Positions 16,896-25,771 of a stretch of DNA of 51,616 bases are shown here, in pieces; the stretch's first letter is position 1; every line of letters starts with the position of its first letter. The position numbers and the translations under genes were made by a program. The stretch comes from Klebsiella pneumoniae (lineage in GTDB: Bacteria; Pseudomonadota; Gammaproteobacteria; Eutrophobiales; Eutrophobiaceae), in NCBI GenBank assembly GCA_945870865.1, contig CAMBTO010000006.1:1-51616 (forward strand). Reading direction: 5' to 3'. Under the pieces are notes generated by a model that was not told the origin of the DNA, searched no databases, and saw only the letters and a program-made list of their open reading frames with translations.

Positions 16896-17393
16896 CGGAC
16901 GACAGTCAACCGGTATGCTGTTTTTCCATATTCCGGATTATGGCAATGTGAAGGATATTTTAGACTTCCGCGCCGGATGTTTGCCTTATTTTTTGTAAGG
17001 CTGTAGTATTTATTTCATTTGTTGTTAGCAAGGTAACTGCGTTGAATACCAAGCAGCCTTACCGCTCTGCCTGATCACAGATCTTTAACCGCACAGGTTC
17101 TGTACGAAAGTGACTGTCAGTATGGCTATGTCATATCAATAAGTTGTCCATGGCAGTGATTTGCCCTGGAAAAAATGGCCTGGGGGGCTGAATGGGGAGC
17201 AGTGTACAGAATATTCAATATGGGTACTGTCATATGCTGCCCGTCTTTCATAAATATATTACTGATACAGAGTGACCCCGGAGAGTTGTTATACGATTTT
17301 TGTGGGTAGTGATCATGCTGCTGGTTCATATCTACACAGGATGAACCTTGTTGCCTCGACTGATACTGATTATAAAATTGAGAGATAAGTGCA
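16896..17393. other. Intergenic region between the FtsEX-like run and the MoxR run
   Basis: A 498-bp stretch without a convincing gene on either strand. A weak promoter-like pair, TTGCCT (17351-17356) and TAAAAT (17373-17378) with a 16-nt spacer, lies just before the MoxR gene, but it would leave a very short leader. AAGGCTG (about 16998) and CAGCCTT (about 17054) could pair across a long loop. No strong terminator is seen after the coiled-coil gene. Confidence 0.35.
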
Positions 17394-18410
17394 ATGAGTA
17401 CTATGGATTTTGAACGGGCTATAAAACTGACTCGGGACTTGAGAGACAATCTGGGCAAGGTTGTAAAAGGCCATGAAACCGGCGTAGATTTACTCGTTAT
17501 AGCCCTGACGGCAAAGGGACATGTATTGCTGGAGTCTGTCCCTGGCGAAGGAAAGACATTGTTATCAACCGCACTGGCCGCTTCGATTGAAGGTATGTCC
17601 TCAGGACGTATCTCGGGTCAGCCCACCTTGAAACCGTCCGATTTGCTCGGTGCGGAGGTTGCCGCTGGCGAAGGCAACGACAGGTTTGAACTGATCAAGG
17701 GGCCCATCTTTAATAATATCGTTTTGTTTGACGAGTTAAACAGAACCGATCCGCGGACGCAGTCTGCCCTGCTGGAAGCGATGCAGGAGCATCAGGTTAC
17801 GATAGGCAGCAGCTCACACAAGTTACCGCAGCCATTTAATGTCATTGCCACACAGAACCCGCTTTCACATGAAGGTACGTGGGAACTGGACGCCGCTGCA
17901 AAACAGCGCTTTATGGTCAAGATTGAATGGACATTTTCTTCACGCGAGATCGAATTCCAGATTGCACGTGAAGCAAAGGCCTCGCTGAAAGAGAACCTGG
18001 AAAAAATCAAACCTGTGATTAGTCGAACCGAATTTGCTGACGTTCAGCAACTGATTCAGAAAGAGGTCACAATTTCGGATGCGATTGTACATCTGATGAA
18101 TGCTGTTACCGTTGCAACCCGTCGTTCCGACCCATCCTATCCGGCGGATGCATTTGACCAGGCAGGTTTTGGTCGTGAGGTCATCAGCCCGGCCGGTGGC
18201 GCAAGTTCGAGAACTACGAGTTTCTGGCCGCCGTTCCTGCGTGCACATGCCTTTTTCCATGGCCGTCGTCACGTGGTGCCGTATGACGTGTTTGCCACCG
18301 CCGTGCCGGTACTTAACCACCGTATTGAAACCAGTTATCCAGTCGACACCACGAAACTGATTAATCTTATCCTGAGTGAAAGGGGCTATGCCTACAACCT
18401 CACCGCATAA
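17394..18410 (+). CDS. MoxR-family AAA ATPase
   Basis: A 338-residue MoxR-type AAA+ ATPase. It has Walker A (VPGEGKT, residues 49-55), Walker B (IVLFDELNR), sensor 1 (NVIATQNP) and the family lid with an arginine pattern. MoxR ATPases act with vWA-domain proteins as chaperones for maturation or metal insertion. This one leads a six-gene run whose order matches mxaR, S, A, C, K, L of methylotrophs, where the set is needed to make active calcium methanol dehydrogenase. The ATG at 17394 follows a GAGAG ribosome site. The next gene starts inside its 3' end. Confidence 0.9.
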   Translation: MSTMDFERAIKLTRDLRDNLGKVVKGHETGVDLLVIALTAKGHVLLESVPGEGKTLLSTALAASIEGMSSGRISGQPTLKPSDLLGAEVAAGEGNDRFELIKGPIFNNIVLFDELNRTDPRTQSALLEAMQEHQVTIGSSSHKLPQPFNVIATQNPLSHEGTWELDAAAKQRFMVKIEWTFSSREIEFQIAREAKASLKENLEKIKPVISRTEFADVQQLIQKEVTISDAIVHLMNAVTVATRRSDPSYPADAFDQAGFGREVISPAGGASSRTTSFWPPFLRAHAFFHGRRHVVPYDVFATAVPVLNHRIETSYPVDTTKLINLILSERGYAYNLTA

Positions 18411-19299
18411 CGATTCCGCCATGGCAGCAGACCGCCACGCGCTACAGGCGCTGGGTGTGTTGATGCCAATCCGGCTTTCACCGCTGAAATTCCTGCCGGG
18501 CAGGCACCCGCTCGGCCGTGCAGGTAGCGGTCTGCGTTTTTTGCGCACACGACGATTTATACAGGGAGAGGACAATCCCCGCGATATCGACAAGTTTAGT
18601 CCACAGAACGATCGTCAGGTTATAGAGTGGGAAGAAGAGGCGCAGGCGGCAGTGATGGTGCTTGCAGATGTCTCTGCATCCATGGCAACGCCTTCCAAGG
18701 CATCCTTACGCAACACCGCAGTGTTACAGTTGACCTATTCATTGTGGCGTGCGGGCGATCGCATCGGGACGATTTTTTTCAGCTCTGGACTGCATCAGGA
18801 AATCAGGGCGGCTAACCTGAAAATGCAGATGGAGCGTTTGACCACGGCGTTATCCGGTCTGGGCAGCTACCCTGATACGGACATCCTTACCGTGCTTAAA
18901 CGCTATATGAGCCAGTCCACACGTAACCGGCCAGACATCCTGTTTGTAGTATCGGACTTTGTTTCGATGAGCCAGCACAATCTGCAACTGGATGCGGAGT
19001 GGTATCCGGTACTCAACAAGTTAAGGAATAACCTGATACCTGTAATCATCACATTTGCCATCCCGTCCGGAATACGCGGGATGCTTAAACTGTGGGACCC
19101 GGAACGCCAGGCCAGACGTCTTGCGTGGTTTTCTTCCAGCCGGGTCAAACAAATCAACCAGGAAGAAAAAGATCGTGTTGCAGCCCTGACAAGCAAGTTC
19201 AGGGCGGCCGGGCTGGATTATCTGGTTATATCCAGTCAGCGAGAAATTTATCCCCAATTAGCCCAGTTGGCACGACAGCGTCGAGGCAGGAAAAACTGA
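18388..19299 (+). CDS. DUF58 protein with vWA-like metal site (MxaS-like)
   Basis: A DUF58 protein of 303 residues. The N-terminal part holds the family run GRHPLGRAGSGLRFLRTR and DNPRDIDKFSPQND. A vWA-like domain follows with an intact DxSxS metal site (LADVSAS). DUF58 proteins are usual partners of MoxR ATPases. I chose ATG 18388, which sits behind AAAGGGG, over the in-frame GTG at 18376. It overlaps the MoxR gene by 23 bases, which suggests translational coupling. Position two in the run corresponds to MxaS. Confidence 0.85.
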   Translation: MPTTSPHNDSAMAADRHALQALGVLMPIRLSPLKFLPGRHPLGRAGSGLRFLRTRRFIQGEDNPRDIDKFSPQNDRQVIEWEEEAQAAVMVLADVSASMATPSKASLRNTAVLQLTYSLWRAGDRIGTIFFSSGLHQEIRAANLKMQMERLTTALSGLGSYPDTDILTVLKRYMSQSTRNRPDILFVVSDFVSMSQHNLQLDAEWYPVLNKLRNNLIPVIITFAIPSGIRGMLKLWDPERQARRLAWFSSSRVKQINQEEKDRVAALTSKFRAAGLDYLVISSQREIYPQLAQLARQRRGRKN

Positions 19300-19300
19300 T

Positions 19301-20299
19301 ATGTTAAAAACATTACTGAAGTCAGCTTTGTTACTTGTAATCTCAACCAGTGTGTACGCACTTGAATATGTCCCGGAGGTTTACAAGGACGATTATGTCG
19401 TTGTGCGATCCGGCGTGATGGAATCAGGCAGTCAGCCGATTAATCTCGGCGATCAGTTAAACCTGACCATTGAAATTGATTTCAAAACGGATGAAGTTCT
19501 GGTGGAAAACCTGAGTGAGGATATCTTCCGTCGTAACTGGGGAACTGAAAAAGGTCTGGTGCTGAATAACCCGCCGCTAGTTACAGTGACAACTGTAAAT
19601 GACCGGATCTCGACATTACGTGCAGTGTATCCGTTTGAGGTACTCGATTGCCCGGGTGAAGTGATTTCCTGTCCTGGACACAAGATGTATACCTTGCCGG
19701 TGATCACGCTGGGCTACCAGATTCTGGACAACAGTGGCGCGGTGGTGAATAACAAATCTATCCGTTTTAACAGCTGGCCCGGTTCGCTGGTGGTCACGCC
19801 GGTATTGCATGTTGATCATGAAGGATTGGGGGAGTTTGCAAGTTATTTTCCTGACGGTGCCTACAGTGGCAGTGTGGGGTATACCGACATCTATACTGGA
19901 GGGCTGTGGACGGCACTTTTTGGTGGTCTGCTGGTACTGACCAGTTTTGCTCCTGCCCTGTTTGCCAGTCCTGCGCCTCGTCGCACTGAAGTATCCAGAA
20001 AATCCGGCAAACGCTGGGAAAATGTACTGGCCTTGTTGCAGGACAATCCAGACCGGTTTACGGATGAAGAATGGTCGGATCTGATCAGGCGCAGTGCTGT
20101 CTGGTACTGTATGGATGAATATGCCTTTAACCCGTATACATGGCTGACCGATCCGTCTTCGGGAAACACCCAGACCTTGCAGACCTTCAGGTCCTATTTT
20201 ATTGATGTGATGAATGAAGAAGGCATAGACAAGGCGCATCGCTCAGGATTTGTGTCCCGGTTTCGTGAGCTTGCCGGTTTATCCGGTACCGGCCAGTAG
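19301..20299 (+). CDS. Exported MxaA/BatD-like protein
   Basis: A 332-residue protein with a signal peptide (LLKSALLLVISTSVYA), a periplasmic beta-rich domain, one transmembrane segment (LWTALFGGLLVLTSFAPALF, about residues 203-222) and a cytoplasmic helical tail. A Cys pair (DCPGEVISCPG) lies in the external domain. This layout fits MxaA/BatD-like partners of the vWA proteins. Similarity is judged by topology and gene order, since the sequence itself is weakly conserved. It starts one base after the DUF58 stop codon. Confidence 0.7.
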   Translation: MLKTLLKSALLLVISTSVYALEYVPEVYKDDYVVVRSGVMESGSQPINLGDQLNLTIEIDFKTDEVLVENLSEDIFRRNWGTEKGLVLNNPPLVTVTTVNDRISTLRAVYPFEVLDCPGEVISCPGHKMYTLPVITLGYQILDNSGAVVNNKSIRFNSWPGSLVVTPVLHVDHEGLGEFASYFPDGAYSGSVGYTDIYTGGLWTALFGGLLVLTSFAPALFASPAPRRTEVSRKSGKRWENVLALLQDNPDRFTDEEWSDLIRRSAVWYCMDEYAFNPYTWLTDPSSGNTQTLQTFRSYFIDVMNEEGIDKAHRSGFVSRFRELAGLSGTGQ

Positions 20300-20310
20300 G
20301 GTGTGGCGGC

Positions 20311-21366
20311 TTGATTGATTGGGGCAGTTTTCATTTTGAACGGACCTGGCCTGTCTGGCTGGGACTGTGTACGGCATTGATATTGTTCGCGATATGGTAT
20401 TTTCATCGAAAGACCCATTTCCCGGACATGATGCTGGTCACCAACACGGTCCGGTTTCGGGGTATCACTGACCGCTTGCCGGTCATTCTGGGCGGAATTG
20501 TTCTTGCCCTGCTGGTGATATCGTTGATGGAGCCATCGCTGGTCAGGACAGTGACGGTGGATCAACGGGCGCGGGATTTTCTGGTTGTGGTGGATACATC
20601 GAGATCGATGCGCCACGATGCGAATGTTAAACGCGACTCGGTAGAGTTGAGATATGAAAGGCGTGCCGGAACCTTTGCATCGAATGTGGATGATCCGAAC
20701 AAGTTGCCATTGCTGGCGCGTTATGAGCTGGCACGCGAGAGTCTGCTCAGCTTCCTTGAGCAACGCAAGGCACAGGACAGGGTAGGCATGATTTATTTTA
20801 ATGACAATGTCTTTACCATGTCAGCGCCAACGGCGAATATTGATTTTGTGACCGAACAGCTCGGTTCGATGGATGAATACGTTAACTGGGGAACCGACAT
20901 CGCACTGGCGATGCAGTCAGGTCTGAACCTGCTGGAGCGGTATCCGGACCAGAACAAGAAGGCAGTTATCCTGTTGACCGACGCAGAAGCGGCCTATACA
21001 AAAGAAGTAGAGGAACAACTGGCCAGGGTAGCCAGCATGGGGATCTCCTTTTATCTGTTGTGGATTACAACGGATGAGAAAAACATGGCGAACGAGGAGA
21101 TCACCAAGTTTCTGGATTACGCAAGGTCAGTGGGCACTGTGATTACACTGGAGAATCTGGATAGCAGAAATCTGGAAGATTCGTTGCGTGATATAGGGAT
21201 GCTGGAAGATTACAGTTATAAGGAAGAAAAAAGGCAACGGCTGGATCTGTCGCAACCATTCCTGGATGCTGCCAGATACCTTTTGCTGATCTGGCTGTTG
21301 CTGGTGGCCACGATTTTTCATCCGGGAACTTCAGACAGGAATATTTTCAAGCGGGGTAAAATATGA
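20311..21366 (+). CDS. Membrane vWA-domain protein (MxaC/BatA-like)
   Basis: A 351-residue protein with two N-terminal membrane helices (about residues 12-30 and 55-75), a vWA domain and a third helix near the C-terminus (YLLLIWLLLVATIFHP). The metal-ion-dependent adhesion site is intact: DTSRS, a Thr in NWGTDIAL and an Asp in LLTDAEA. The start is TTG at 20311, since no nearby ATG is in frame. In methylotrophs MxaC occupies this position and is needed for methanol dehydrogenase maturation. The last four bases overlap the next gene. Confidence 0.82.
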   Translation: MIDWGSFHFERTWPVWLGLCTALILFAIWYFHRKTHFPDMMLVTNTVRFRGITDRLPVILGGIVLALLVISLMEPSLVRTVTVDQRARDFLVVVDTSRSMRHDANVKRDSVELRYERRAGTFASNVDDPNKLPLLARYELARESLLSFLEQRKAQDRVGMIYFNDNVFTMSAPTANIDFVTEQLGSMDEYVNWGTDIALAMQSGLNLLERYPDQNKKAVILLTDAEAAYTKEVEEQLARVASMGISFYLLWITTDEKNMANEEITKFLDYARSVGTVITLENLDSRNLEDSLRDIGMLEDYSYKEEKRQRLDLSQPFLDAARYLLLIWLLLVATIFHPGTSDRNIFKRGKI

Positions 21367-22298
21367 GTGATGCGTCATTACAAGGTGTTGCTGGCAAGCA
21401 GGTTGCCTTGCTGGATATGGTCCGGACAGCAGTAGCAGGATACGGCCTGCGGGCCTTGAGGATACCGGGAATTATAGTACTCGTCGCCGGGTTGCAAGCC
21501 TGGGGTTTTTACAATCATTTTGTACCGACACTCACTGATGCCAATGCCGATCTGGATCAATTGATGAATGAGGTCTCATCCAACACCCAGATGGACAAGG
21601 TGCTGCGTGAGCTGGACAACTTCCGCCGGGTCGCGGGAGATGAAGGCCTGCAAAAAGAGGTCGTCGTCGTATATGAAAGATTCATCAAGGAATTTCTGGA
21701 AAATCGTACCCAGGGTCTTGATGCCTTTGCCAAGGCGGTAAACGCATTTCCGGCGCCCGCCGCGACGCTGGGCGCAGAATCACTCGCCCGGGTCAAGACT
21801 GAACTTGAGCAGGTACGCGAGATATACGGTGATCATTATTCCGGGTTACTGGCAGACCTGGACAGCCCGCCAATTTATCTGCAACCAACCGCCTCCATAC
21901 TCAAAAAGAACAACCCGCTGGTGCAGAAGGTCAGGTTTAACCATGCCGTTTATAACTCAATCGTGGGTGATATGGCCGTTGCCAATATCACATTTAACGA
22001 GCTGAAGCAGGAAGTGAAAGACCCTGAGTTCTCCTCTGTCATCCATTTTGCACAGGCTCGTATGCAATACACCGCGTTCAAGTCTGAAGGCAAGTTTGAA
22101 TATTTCCAGCAGTCTATCCAGAACCTGCAACAGAGTATGCGTCTTGATTCATATTATGGTCTGCCAAAGATGTTGCTTGAGTATCTGTTGTCCGTAGAGG
22201 GTGGTGCATCGTCCCAAAGCTCGTCAGTACAGGGCGAGGGTACAGGTGAGGCAGAAGGGGAACGTGGGGTAATATCCTCTGCGCCATCGAATTTCTAG
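21363..22298 (+). CDS. MxaK-like membrane-anchored helical protein
   Basis: A 311-residue protein with one N-terminal membrane segment (IPGIIVLVAGLQAWGF, about residues 34-50) and a mostly helical external part that may form TPR-like repeats (FSSVIHFAQARMQYTAFKSE, then the IQNLQQSMRLD region). The C-terminus is low complexity (Ser, Gly, Glu). I recognise no catalytic motif. Its place between the two vWA genes corresponds to MxaK. It overlaps the upstream gene by four bases, and the next gene starts immediately after its stop codon. Confidence 0.65.
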   Translation: MSDASLQGVAGKQVALLDMVRTAVAGYGLRALRIPGIIVLVAGLQAWGFYNHFVPTLTDANADLDQLMNEVSSNTQMDKVLRELDNFRRVAGDEGLQKEVVVVYERFIKEFLENRTQGLDAFAKAVNAFPAPAATLGAESLARVKTELEQVREIYGDHYSGLLADLDSPPIYLQPTASILKKNNPLVQKVRFNHAVYNSIVGDMAVANITFNELKQEVKDPEFSSVIHFAQARMQYTAFKSEGKFEYFQQSIQNLQQSMRLDSYYGLPKMLLEYLLSVEGGASSQSSSVQGEGTGEAEGERGVISSAPSNF

Positions 22299-23267
22299 GT
22301 GAACAGTCAGGCAGTTATGTTCTGGTGTGTGTTGGCCACAGGTGTGGCTGTCACCGCCTATTGGGTTTTTTTTGCCGATCGTACCGCCGATACCCGTCGC
22401 CCCTCGGGGTTGATATCAGCGCTGGTAGTTGCGTCATTTGCATTGACCTTCTGGTCGGCCTGGCTTGAACGTCCGTCATACAGTTATAATGCAGATGTAA
22501 ACCCGATAGCGATATCGATAGCGTTTGACCTTTCCCCAAGCATGCTTGCTATACCGGACCCGGCATCCGGCTCCGATCTGACACCACGTTACCAGCGGGG
22601 CATAAATTCACTGCTTGAATTACTGGCTGAGTTGGAAGACCGCCAGATAGACGTGCTGGTTTCAATGATCGGTTTTACCCAGAAGGCAGAAGTGATTATG
22701 GGCTGGGAGAGTAATATTTCCCAGATACGTGAGATGCTGCAATATGTAGTATCTCCAGAGTTGTTCACCAGTACCGGTACCAGTATCGAAGAGGCCACCA
22801 AGGGCCTGATCCAGTCATTCAATACGTTACCGGACAACCTCAAGCAGGACACCACCAAGGTAGGAATACTCGTCTCGGATGGTGAGGATACCTCCACCTA
22901 CTCCTTCCTCGAATATGTGATGGAAGAGCTCGAAACCAACGAGTTTGACATGATTACCTTGCAGACCGGTTTGCTCGATCAGAGTGAAGGGGTCCCACGT
23001 TATGGTGAGTTTGGCGAATTTGTCGATTTCGAGCCGATGGGAGGCAAATTATATACGGTACCAGATGTCGAAACGATGACGCGGCTTTCAGATGTGCCGA
23101 ATCATCGCGGGCTATATGTGCGTGCCGAGTCGACGGGGGCACCGGCACAGATGTTGAATTTTATATCGAGTTCAGGCCCGCTGGATTCCGGACTGGATCA
23201 GAAACTCGGAGTGATACTCGCGCTGTTTCTGGTCATCAGTATGCTCTATGCCAGACAGGTGATGTAA
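22299..23267 (+). CDS. Membrane vWA-domain protein (MxaL-like)
   Basis: A 322-residue protein with two N-terminal membrane segments, a vWA domain and a C-terminal helix (LGVILALFLVISMLYA). The metal site is intact with a slight variation: DLSPS, TSTGTSIEEA and LVSDGEDTS. The start is GTG at 22299, directly after the preceding TAG, so translation is probably coupled. As the second vWA protein and last gene of the run, it corresponds to MxaL. The pair of vWA proteins probably forms a heteromeric complex that the MoxR ATPase acts on. Confidence 0.82.
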   Translation: MNSQAVMFWCVLATGVAVTAYWVFFADRTADTRRPSGLISALVVASFALTFWSAWLERPSYSYNADVNPIAISIAFDLSPSMLAIPDPASGSDLTPRYQRGINSLLELLAELEDRQIDVLVSMIGFTQKAEVIMGWESNISQIREMLQYVVSPELFTSTGTSIEEATKGLIQSFNTLPDNLKQDTTKVGILVSDGEDTSTYSFLEYVMEELETNEFDMITLQTGLLDQSEGVPRYGEFGEFVDFEPMGGKLYTVPDVETMTRLSDVPNHRGLYVRAESTGAPAQMLNFISSSGPLDSGLDQKLGVILALFLVISMLYARQVM

Positions 23268-23285
23268 TATCATCCAACTTGAGGG

Positions 23286-24257
23286 TCAGGGCCACTCAGT
23301 CCTGAGTAATGGCCCCCAGGATGCAGGTAACAACAAGGCCACAGAATCAATGCTGAGTGTCAGAAGTACTGCCCCGAATAGCGATATCCCAATCCCGAAC
23401 AGCACCTGAAAATCAAAAAACTCATGGTCGCGATTCAGTATCCAGCTGAATATCAGCCGGAACACCGGTGATAATCTTTGTATCGACACGGCAACCGAGA
23501 TCGGTGCAACCGCCAGAGACATGTAGCGAAACAACTGCGAGAAAAATACCAGCACACCGGAGATCAGAAACCATTTTCCGGCCTCGCGATCGAGTCCGCG
23601 CATAAAGCCAAATCCGCCGGACAGCAGAACCAGCGTAATAATCATAATCGTGGCCGCACTATAGGAGATCAGGCCGCCAGCAATACTGTCTACCAGGCCA
23701 CCGTCCTTGCCGAGACCGTTCATAATGAACAGCGGGCTGGCACCATAGGCAAACGCACTGATGATGCCCCAGAAAAAACCTTCACCGTAGCGCGGGGTAA
23801 ATCCGGATTTGGTCTTTTTGGGAGTGTTGTCCTTGTTTTTCCTGATAGTGATCGCCGGGCCAAACATGACCAGCATGAAACCGGTGAAGCTCAGCGGGTT
23901 CAGTGTTTCATCAAGATAGATCATGGCCAGCACGATCGAGATCGGCACACTGAGTTGTTGCACCGGGCTCGACAGGTTGGCGCCGAGTGCCTGGGTAGAT
24001 CGGTAGTTACCGTAGCGGCCTATCAGAAAGTGGACCACCCCGGCCAGGCACATCCAGTACCAGGAGGAAATGGAAAATGCAGCCAGCGCATCCATTCCAC
24101 CAAAAGGCAGACAGGCCAGCGCGAACAAGGGCACACCCATTGGTACGGTGATCATCATCGCCTGGACCACACTGCCGGTCAGCACCCCCCGACGGATAGA
24201 GGCGTTATTAAAACCGAAGGTTGCCGCCGATGCGAGGGCGAGCAACGCACCTAACAT
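23286..24257 (-). CDS. EamA/DMT-family transporter
   Basis: A 323-residue protein with about ten membrane helices in two EamA repeats. The first repeat starts MLGALLALASAATFGFNNAS and the second at FFWGIISAFAYGASPLFIM. The family mostly exports or imports small metabolites and amino-acid-like compounds; the substrate cannot be read from sequence. It converges on the vWA gene with only 18 bp between them. It lies at the edge of the catabolic island and may belong to it, since the two cupin genes follow the same strand upstream. Confidence 0.85.
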   Translation of the reverse strand: MLGALLALASAATFGFNNASIRRGVLTGSVVQAMMITVPMGVPLFALACLPFGGMDALAAFSISSWYWMCLAGVVHFLIGRYGNYRSTQALGANLSSPVQQLSVPISIVLAMIYLDETLNPLSFTGFMLVMFGPAITIRKNKDNTPKKTKSGFTPRYGEGFFWGIISAFAYGASPLFIMNGLGKDGGLVDSIAGGLISYSAATIMIITLVLLSGGFGFMRGLDREAGKWFLISGVLVFFSQLFRYMSLAVAPISVAVSIQRLSPVFRLIFSWILNRDHEFFDFQVLFGIGISLFGAVLLTLSIDSVALLLPASWGPLLRTEWP

Positions 24258-24303
24258 GAAGGTGCTCCATAGTTTGCAAACATTGAGAAATCACAACCAA
24301 CCG

Positions 24304-24336
24304 ACGTAGACCTGCCGGTTACAGGCAGGTCTACGT
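24304..24336. terminator. Perfect 13-bp hairpin between transporter and cupin genes
   Basis: ACGTAGACCTGCC (24304-24316) and its exact complement (24324-24336) flank a 7-nt loop. It lies just after the cupin gene at 24370 and before the transporter gene on the same strand. No T-run follows on either strand. It may terminate or attenuate the cupin transcript or protect a 3' end. Confidence 0.4.
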
Positions 24337-24369
24337 GGGGAGACAACAGAAGATCTGGCAGAGGCAGGG

Positions 24370-24969
24370 TTACTTGTTCCGGATAAATGCGCGGACCATC
24401 TTCGGTGTCAGTTTGACGCCGGGCTTGTATTCCGGTGCATCCTCAATTTGTTCCAGATCGTTCAGACCGCTGTATTTGAAGATACGGTTGATTGAGGAAA
24501 TCAGGCGTGCAGGACGCTCCGGGTCCGCATTAACATGCTGATGGATCGTGTTTGGTGGTATATAGATGATATCACCGGCCTCCCACTCGAATCGTTTGAC
24601 CTCGTCCTGCGGTTTCCAGGTATAGACATCGACGATTTCAATATCACAGTCCTGGTGCAGATCGTAGCCCTTGCCTTCAAGCACATACAGACATTCCTCC
24701 GCCAGATGGCGGTGTTTACCGGAACGGCTGCCCGGAGGGATGATCTGCATATAGGCATCCACAGTCTCCATGCGGGTGTTCATCTGATCGTTGATCAGGT
24801 GTTTCAGCACGCCCTGACGAGCCATTTCCCAGGGCATCTCGTCCGGGGTGACTACTTTCTTGCGTTTACTATTACGTACCGGTGCATTTGCAGCATCATC
24901 AAGCAGATTCTGGTACAGCGGATTGTTTATTTCACCATCCAGCCAGACTTTTGATTCGTCCCATGCCAT
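24370..24969 (-). CDS. Single-domain cupin protein (half of a split pair)
   Basis: A 199-residue cupin. The metal-site motifs are present: PGSRSGKHRHLAEECLYVLE and GDIIYIPPNTIHQHVNAD, giving three or four His and one Glu ligands. It resembles gentisate-dioxygenase-type and related ring-cleavage cupins. It ends the two-gene cupin pair; only two bases separate it from the upstream cupin. The two together match the length of the two-domain cupins at 35.6 and 46.0 kb, so they may form a heterodimer. The reaction is not known. Confidence 0.78.
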   Translation of the reverse strand: MAWDESKVWLDGEINNPLYQNLLDDAANAPVRNSKRKKVVTPDEMPWEMARQGVLKHLINDQMNTRMETVDAYMQIIPPGSRSGKHRHLAEECLYVLEGKGYDLHQDCDIEIVDVYTWKPQDEVKRFEWEAGDIIYIPPNTIHQHVNADPERPARLISSINRIFKYSGLNDLEQIEDAPEYKPGVKLTPKMVRAFIRNK

Positions 24970-24971
24970 GA

Positions 24972-25577
24972 CTAGTATCCTCCCTTTGGATGATTAAGAT
25001 CTTCCTCGGCTTCCCGGGCAGTAAAGTTTTCTCCTCCCGGTGCGGCGTGGGTATGGCGGGGCTCTACCGTCTTCTGGAACAACATGTTCATGAACAGGTA
25101 CATCGGCTTGGTCTTGATGACCAGGGCCCTGGCCGGTTTGGTATTACTCGCATTAAAGTGCTGATGTACACAATTGTTATGCACAATGGCAACGTCGCCG
25201 GCCTTCCAGTCGTAGCGGATTTCATCGTGTACTTCATAACCTGTGCCATCGAGGATATAAAATGCCGCCTCGTTGACATGGCCGTGCTTCTGCGACTTGC
25301 CTCCTGGACCATATTCTTCCAGGTGCAGGTGGAAGGTCTGGGTAATACCGTCTTTTGGTTCGACGTAGTGACGACTGTAAGCCTGTGGGCCGTCGACAAA
25401 CTTGATTTCACTGGCCTTGCGGACACGGGGCAGGGCACGTAAGCGCTTTAATTCTTCGGTCAGGTTGTACGCACCCTGGATTCCGCGGACAAATATGCGT
25501 TCCTTGTTACTATGATAATAACCTGCTGGATCGGCAGGTGTGGGGCTGGCGGAACCTGGCGGTTTTTTCTGATCCAT
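24972..25577 (-). CDS. Single-domain cupin protein (partner of the downstream cupin)
   Basis: A 201-residue cupin with ligands in GGKSQKHGHVNEAAFYILDG and NNCVHQHFNAS. The start is ATG 25577 behind AGGGAG; an in-frame TTG two codons upstream is less likely. It is followed two bases later by a second cupin of the same size. The N-terminal domain of the bicupin at 46.0 kb has similar motif spacing, so this pair may be an unfused version of that enzyme. It is divergent from the secreted hydrolase gene and shares an intergenic region of about 190 bp with it. Confidence 0.78.
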   Translation of the reverse strand: MDQKKPPGSASPTPADPAGYYHSNKERIFVRGIQGAYNLTEELKRLRALPRVRKASEIKFVDGPQAYSRHYVEPKDGITQTFHLHLEEYGPGGKSQKHGHVNEAAFYILDGTGYEVHDEIRYDWKAGDVAIVHNNCVHQHFNASNTKPARALVIKTKPMYLFMNMLFQKTVEPRHTHAAPGGENFTAREAEEDLNHPKGGY

Positions 25578-25771
25578 GATCAAACTCCCTGATGAAATAG
25601 ATGCGCCAAGTCTAACATATCAAGGTGCTGAAATGAATGTTCTGCACGACATACGGTCCGATATGAGTGCATAATATATCAGCTGCCAGCGTGTCCCCGT
25701 TCGTAACAGCAGCCGTCATGTAAATGACCGGTTTAATCGAGTTAAAATCAGATATCAAGAGGAAAAGTGGC

